DNA of 64,000 bases. Source: Tetrastigma voinierianum. Taxonomy: Eukaryota > Streptophyta > Magnoliopsida > Vitales > Vitaceae. How positions within the stretch are numbered: position 1 is the stretch's first letter; each line of letters starts with the position of its first letter. The stretch is taken from assembly GCA_016808115.1 (NCBI GenBank), contig JAEQBH010006405.1, positions 231,532 through 295,531 of the forward strand. Reading direction: 5' to 3'. The notes beneath the pieces were generated by a model. It was not told the DNA's origin. It worked only from the letters and a program-made list of their open reading frames with translations, and ran no database searches. Below, piece after piece: positions 58,550-64,000 of the stretch. A program made the translations under genes and the position numbers.

Positions 58550-59340
58550 TACGGATGACCGAAAGGTTGCCTTTTCTTCTTGATGGATCACGTGGATTTG
58601 GCCGACACCGCAAACAACATGGAACTTGGGGCTAGATGCCATCTTTGGGGCATATCCCATATATATTGGGATCATCTGGATTTGTTAGTTTGTATAAACA
58701 TATTCTTGTTGAGATGTCGAGCCATATTTTGATATTTGGGGGTTTTATCGCGTCTCTGTTAGATGACATACATGTCATACTTGGGCATATGTAATCGCGG
58801 GATCGTCAAAGTGTTTGCTATATGGTGTATTGAGATGATGAGGCTTGTTATGAATTTTTTGGGATTTCATCATGTTTTTGTTAAATGCCACACTAGGAGG
58901 CATTCACATCTTTCAAGATCGTTGGAAATTGGTTTTGGGGTTGTCGACCGGTTCTTATCGAGATGTGACCATTGTAATGACATTTTGGAGCCCCGTCATG
59001 TTTATGTTGGATGTCATCTTGAGGTATACCTCACAGTTAGCGAGATCATCACGGAGTTTGTTGGTGCAGTGCTGGATGGCCCTTATTGAGAGGATGAGCC
59101 TTGTTATGACATTCTCTTTTATTCCATCATGTTTATGTTGGATGCCATATTAGGGCATATCCCATAGTTATCGAGACCATCGAGAGGTGGTTGGTTTGTG
59201 CAAATAATTTTCATCGAGAGGATGAGCCTCATTATGACGTTTCAGGTAGATGTCATCCCGGAGTATATTTCCCTATATTTTGAGATTACACGGTCTTTGG
59301 AGATGTGTAGATGGTTTTTACCAAGGATGAGCTTCATTGT
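58550..59340. repeat. Degenerate tandem array, about 140-bp unit
   Basis: The words 'catcatgtttatgttggatgcca', 'gggcatatcccata', 'gagatcat' and 'gagaggatgagcctt' recur in this order about five times (near 58,600, 58,720, 58,870, 59,000, 59,130). Copies differ strongly. Confidence 0.65.
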
Positions 59341-60049
59341 GACATTTTTGCTCTAGTATTGACTATTCATCGGATCTTTGTTAGGCCATACGAGTTGGCA
59401 GACATTTTTCATGCATTATTTTTTCATCCATTGTTGGAGTTGTTAAGGATCCTACATCTTTGGTGTCTCAGATTTAGTCGAATTCACTCGCGCATGTTTA
59501 ACGCAGTTTTTGGTAGATGAGAGGTTATTCATTTGGACATTGAGTTCTTATTGGTCATTCATGATAGATGCATGCTCGTATTGTTTATATGATGATATGG
59601 TTGGTTCAGAGCTTGCGAGCGCGGTGGTAGCATACCGAATCGCTGAATATCTACTCGATGTGATGTTTCACTTGCCGCGTCTTACGGGGCATATCCACTT
59701 GTACACATTGATGAGATGGATTTGAAGCGGATATAGTTGTTGGCAATCCTTATTTGATTAGTGGATCCCTTTTACATTGATAGCGTGTTCTTGAGATCTG
59801 AATCTATGCATATATTAGACCCCCTTTTTACATATGTTTATTCCGCGAGGATTTTCAAGGCAATTTGTTTAGGAGTTAGGACTCGACATTTAGGCCCGTG
59901 TTGCCTGTGGTTGCAGTGTTCGGACTTGCCTCTACTCACCTCACTACCCGGTCGAGCGTTAAAGTTCTTTTATGAATAAAATGTTGATTATCGCTATGCA
60001 TTTCTTTAGTACCGATTGAGACATTGAGGACCGTCTTGCCAGTTAGGCA
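59341..60049. other. Spacer between arrays
   Basis: T-rich like the flanking arrays; possibly a decayed part of them. No gene recognised. Confidence 0.35.
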
Positions 60050-60990
60050 TTCGGACTTAGCCTTTATATGGATCATACGTAATTCGGACTTTATCATATC
60101 ATACTTGCTATGCCCGAAAATCGGACGGTGACCGTCTTCTGCGAGATCAAAGCATTCGAGACCGCCTTCTTATGGATAGATCTTCGAGACTTCATCGCAT
60201 CCACATTCTTACGCCACCGTAATTTTGACGTTTAGACTTGTCTTTTGCGGTCGCGTTCGGACACCTTCACGCGGATCATGCTAACACTTGGTCAGGCGTT
60301 GAACTTAGTCTTACACCGTCGGGTTGAGACTTGGCACTTCAGCACCGGATAAAGTGTTTAAACTTCATAAATGCGCCATCGCGGTGAGGCGTTCGATTTG
60401 TCTTTTGCGGATCGGCGCTCGAATTTGCGCTTCATATGGATCGGATCATTCCGGTACAATACGCATCACATTCGCGCGCAATGGTCGGGCGTTTAAACTT
60501 TATCTTCTGAGGATCGGGCGTTAAAATTCTCGCCCCACATGGATCGGATGTTCAAACTTCATTTGCATCACATTTTTCTCTGCCATGGTTAGGCGTTCGG
60601 GACTTCATCTTCTACATATCAGGTGTTCAGACTTCATCTTCATATGGATCAGATGTTCAAACTTCATCTGCATCACATTTTCTAGCATCAGCGATTAGAT
60701 GTTTGAACCGTCTTCTGGTCGAGCGTTCGATTTCCACTTCATATATATCAAATGTTTAGACTTCATCTGCATCACATTTGCTAGCACCAAAATTCAGACG
60801 TTTAGACTTCGTCTTCTATAGATCATGCATTCAGACTTCGCCTTCATATGGATCAGATGTTCAAACTTCATCTGCATCACATTTTCTAGCATCGCAGATA
60901 GGCGATTCGAATTTAAGTCTTCTGCCCAGATCGGCGTTCGAACTTAGCCTTCATATAGATTAGATGTTAGACACACCTTATTATAGTTCG
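60050..60990. repeat. Tandem array, about 100-130-bp unit
   Basis: 'ttcatatggatcagatgttcaaacttcatctgcatcacattt' type blocks (split here by point changes) recur near 60,398, 60,538, 60,642, 60,745 and 60,845, alternating with 'gcgttcagacttcgtcttct'. The right half is best preserved. Confidence 0.8.
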
Positions 60991-62179
60991 GATGTTGAGT
61001 CATCTTCATCACTTGCTTTTTCACCTTGTGACTCAAACGTTCTTACTTAAATGTCTTCTCTGAATAAGGGCGTTCCAGGTGCTGCACCTCTACCTTCTAC
61101 ATTTTGAATAAAGGCATTTAGGTTTTGCCTTTTTGTTCCTTCGTTTCAAACCAGACATTCAGATGCCTTCACCATAGTTCAAACCCTCAGAGTTCATCTT
61201 CATTAAATATATCACTACTATTATTCACGGTCGCCAGCATTGCCCACTTTGATCACATGGATTCATTCAGTTATCTTACTTTCCACTTGCTAGCTCATGA
61301 GTTTGTTACGAGTCTACATCGATGGCCGCGGGGTTTTCATGGCCTTACCATTTACGCTGCTCTGAGTGTCCTGAACCTTTTTTGGGATCTCCTTTTTTCT
61401 TCGATAAAGTTCATCTCACTTCACTCACTTTTCACACCATCGTTTACTTGTTGTTTGTATTTTGTTACACTTGCGAACTATCAAAGAAGACATATTTGTA
61501 GACCTCAAATTGGAGACTTAAGGAGGTTTCTTCCTTTGTGGGGAGGAAATCCTGATGGAAATTAATGAGGAGAAGGCCTCCCTTTCACATAAAGAGGGTC
61601 TCTCCTCCTTGGTTTGTAAAAAAAGAAAAAAAGGGAAACCATGGCCTCCCCCACCAAAGAGTGTGAGGACCTAATGGCCCTTAGTTAAATATTTTTTGGG
61701 GAATAAATTGGGACACGGGCCTATATAATTTAGGCTCTATTAGTCCCTTAAGTTTGTTTTTTTAAGAAAACTATGGGTCTTCCCCCGCATTGAGTGGAAG
61801 GTCCTAAGTGGTCTCAAAGTTTAAATTTTTTTTTTTTTAAATGGATGGCCTTGAAACGATCTTAGCTCGAGTAATCTTGGGAGACAATCTCGGCTTTGGG
61901 AGGCGATTTCGGCTTGATGGCGGCTCGGCTAGAGATTTTGCCGTCTATCAGGTAAGTTTTCTTGACTTTCTTTTTATTTAAAAATTCTTCTTTTATATAG
62001 TTATTTTTTAATTAATTGTATTGTATATATATTTAATTTATTGTTATATTTAATTAGTCATTTGATTTATAGTCTAATTATTTTATTTTCTTTGTAAAGG
62101 CTATATTTGTTGCTTTGTTTGTTAATTAGAATTGGTTGTTGAAGTTTTTTCTTAATAATTCAATTTATTTTCCTTAGCT
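60991..62179. other. Spacer, nothing recognised
   Basis: Weak continuation of the array to about 61,190, then a 440-bp open frame (61,125-61,565 +) without recognisable domain or plausible codon pattern. Purine/pyrimidine-rich inverted words 'gaggagaaggcctccc' and 'gggtctctcctcc' at 61,566-61,610. Confidence 0.35.
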
Positions 62180-63045
62180 GTCTCTAGACATTACCCACCC
62201 TTGGTATTAAGATCCCCAAATTTAAAAAATTCAATTTCTAAATTTTCATTTCTCAATTTTTAAAATTCAAGTGTCCAAATTTCAAAATTCAAAATCCAAA
62301 TTTCTCATTTTCTAAAAATTCAAAATTTCAATTTTTAAATTCAAGTCCTCCAAATCTCAAATTTCAAATTTTCAAGGTTCTAATTTCAAAATTGAAAATT
62401 CGTAATTTCAAAATTCAAGTGCTCTAATTTTAAAATATAAGTCTAAATTTCAGGCATTCAATCTTTTTTAAAGTTTATATTTTCCAAAAATCAAGTGCTT
62501 ACGATTTCAAAATTCAAGTCCCTCAATTTTTAATTTCAAATTTTCAAGTTTCCAATTCCCAAATTACCAATTCCCAATTTCAAAATTCAAGTGCCATAAT
62601 TTCCAAATTAAAGTCCCTCAATTTCAAATTTCAAATTTTCAAGTTTCTAATATAAAATTCAAGTCCTCAATTTCAACTTAAATTTCACCTAAATCTCAGA
62701 TTTCAAAATTAAAAATTCTCAATTTAAAAATTCCAAGTGCCTTAATTTCAAAATTCAAAATTTTAATAACTTCCAAATTCAAATTTCAAGTTTCAATTTT
62801 CAAAAAATAAAGTGACTTCATTTCAAATTTCATTCATGTTCAATTTCAAAATTTCAATCCCAATTACAAATTTTGAAGTCTGGTATAAAACTCAGTTTTA
62901 ATAGATTTTTAAAATCAATTTCAAAATCAAATTAAAAATTCTCAAACTTAAATTTCATTTCAAAATTCTCAATTTTCAAACTTCGAATTTCAAACTTCCA
63001 ATTTCAAAATTTCAATTTCAAGCGGGTTTCGAACATTCTAAACAC
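62180..63045. repeat. AT-rich array of TTTCAAAATTCAAG words
   Basis: About 860 bp dominated by 'aatttcaaaattcaagtcc/gcc' and its variants, 20-35 bp apart, with 'caagtgc' and 'aagtccctcaattt' as phase markers. 'Fuzzy' array; no coding sense. Confidence 0.85.
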
Positions 63046-63597
63046 ATGATTAATTCTCTAGATTTCATAAAATGGAATCTTGGGAGTTAATTTGTATCTT
63101 TCTAAATGACTTAGTGAGACCCAACATTCAATGTATCATTTTAATAAATAATTTGACATATGATTTATTACAAATTTTTAATTGAATATGAATAGTATTG
63201 TTATTGTTATTCTTTGACTTTTAGCAAATTTATTTGTTATTTATATATATGTTTTGCATGCTTTTATATTGTTATTGCTTATCTTTTGGTATTCGTGCAG
63301 TTGATTAGTCAAAAGCCATATTTTCTTGATTTGTTTAGTAGGGAGACGACTTTGGGGCTTAGAGAGGTCTTAAGCTTCCATGTGCTAGATAAGTAACATG
63401 ACCCACAAGGAACTGAGCTAGGTTTTCAGACCTGCATTTCTTATCATGAGTGCATTTAGAGTTTTCTTTTATATTTATTTTCTCTTTTAAAAAAAAAAAA
63501 AGTAGAAACTCAAACGGTTTTAAAATGGTTTTCAAAAATACAAAAGCAGATCGCATTTTTAGTAGAAACACATAATGGCAAAAATGTGAGTCACATA
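63046..63597. other. Spacer before the duplicated flank
   Basis: No gene recognised. A-run at 63,488-63,500. Confidence 0.4.
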
Positions 63598-64000
63598 TAG
63601 ATATGGATTTGTTTAATTTGTTAAACAAACGATTATGTTTTTCCTATATTTAGTGAAAACCTGTCTAAACACAAATTAAATGTTTATTAACTAAAGATTC
63701 ATATTTTGTATTTTTATAAAATGAGTTCTTTTCAAAGTCTATACAAAATATTTTGGTCCTTCAAAAATTTGATTTACAGCCACATTATTAAAAAAAAATT
63801 GTCAAAATATTTTTAGTGGTTCCCATTACATTAACTCATCAAAAGCGATAGAAGTTTCAAATTTAACCAGAGACTTGTATAGATCATATCGATAACATGA
63901 TAGGAATTGAGGTGGTTCTCTGGTTTCACAAAATGCTAGAAGCATAAAATCCATATGCTAAATTATTTGAGGACGAATAAGCTTTAACACACATATCTCT
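63598..64000. repeat. Copy of RLK downstream flank, runs off the window
   Basis: Matches 2,940-3,330 in the same orientation up to the window edge. By collinearity with the left copy, the 3' end of another receptor-kinase gene would be expected about 350 bp beyond the edge, on the minus strand. Confidence 0.85.

Noticed and set aside
61125..61565. A 146-codon plus-strand ORF
   Set aside because: Phe/Ser/Leu-rich reading of T-rich DNA, no domain recognised, beginning in the tail of a tandem array.

Overview
The window is nuclear DNA of a flowering plant, very probably a woody dicot. The one host gene remnant is a subfamily-XII leucine-rich-repeat receptor kinase whose repeat wording looks grapevine-like to me (inference from memory of the family, not a search). 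Most of the rest is LTR-retrotransposon DNA plus AT-rich spacer. I see no intact protein-coding gene.

Left part (1-13.7 kb). A gypsy-type LTR in minus orientation opens the window. A decayed LRR receptor-kinase pseudogene follows on the minus strand (3,678-9,458). It has signal peptide, LRR, transmembrane and kinase parts in order, two or three introns and many stops and frameshifts. A scrap of Ty1/copia RNase H and a dispersed repeat unit (11.87-13.75 kb) come next.

Middle (13.8-40.8 kb). This is a four-layer nest of LTR retrotransposons. Element A (minus; outermost; 3' LTR at 13,765-14,791) is split by element B (plus; 16,513-39,346). B is split by element C (minus; 18,883-34,470, target repeat ATGGT). 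C is split by element D (plus; 24,249-32,139, target repeat TGATA). D lies inside C's integrase, and the integrase reading resumes correctly on its far side. D has two LTRs of about 3.77 kb around only about 0.35 kb of internal DNA, and both LTRs carry a long tandem array with a GTACC...GGGTAC dyad. B keeps a gag remnant and a roughly 41-bp minisatellite but no recognisable pol. C keeps RNase H and integrase but has lost gag, protease and reverse transcriptase. A and C share a downstream minus-strand ORF resembling the 'putative plant transposon protein' family.

Right part (40.8-64 kb). Second and third copies of the 11.9-13.7 kb repeat unit lie at 40.8-43.7 kb. After a GC-rich patch and an LTR-like stretch comes element E, a minus-strand Athila/Tat-like gypsy element with gag, protease, reverse transcriptase, RNase H and integrase all recognisable but broken (55.0 to 49.9 kb). 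The last 8 kb holds several degenerate tandem arrays. The final 400 bp repeats the downstream flank of the receptor-kinase pseudogene (2.93-3.34 kb), which suggests another receptor-kinase copy just beyond the right edge.

The genes do not form a pathway. The biology on view is a decaying receptor-kinase cluster invaded by successive retrotransposon generations, several of them non-autonomous and dependent on proteins from other elements.
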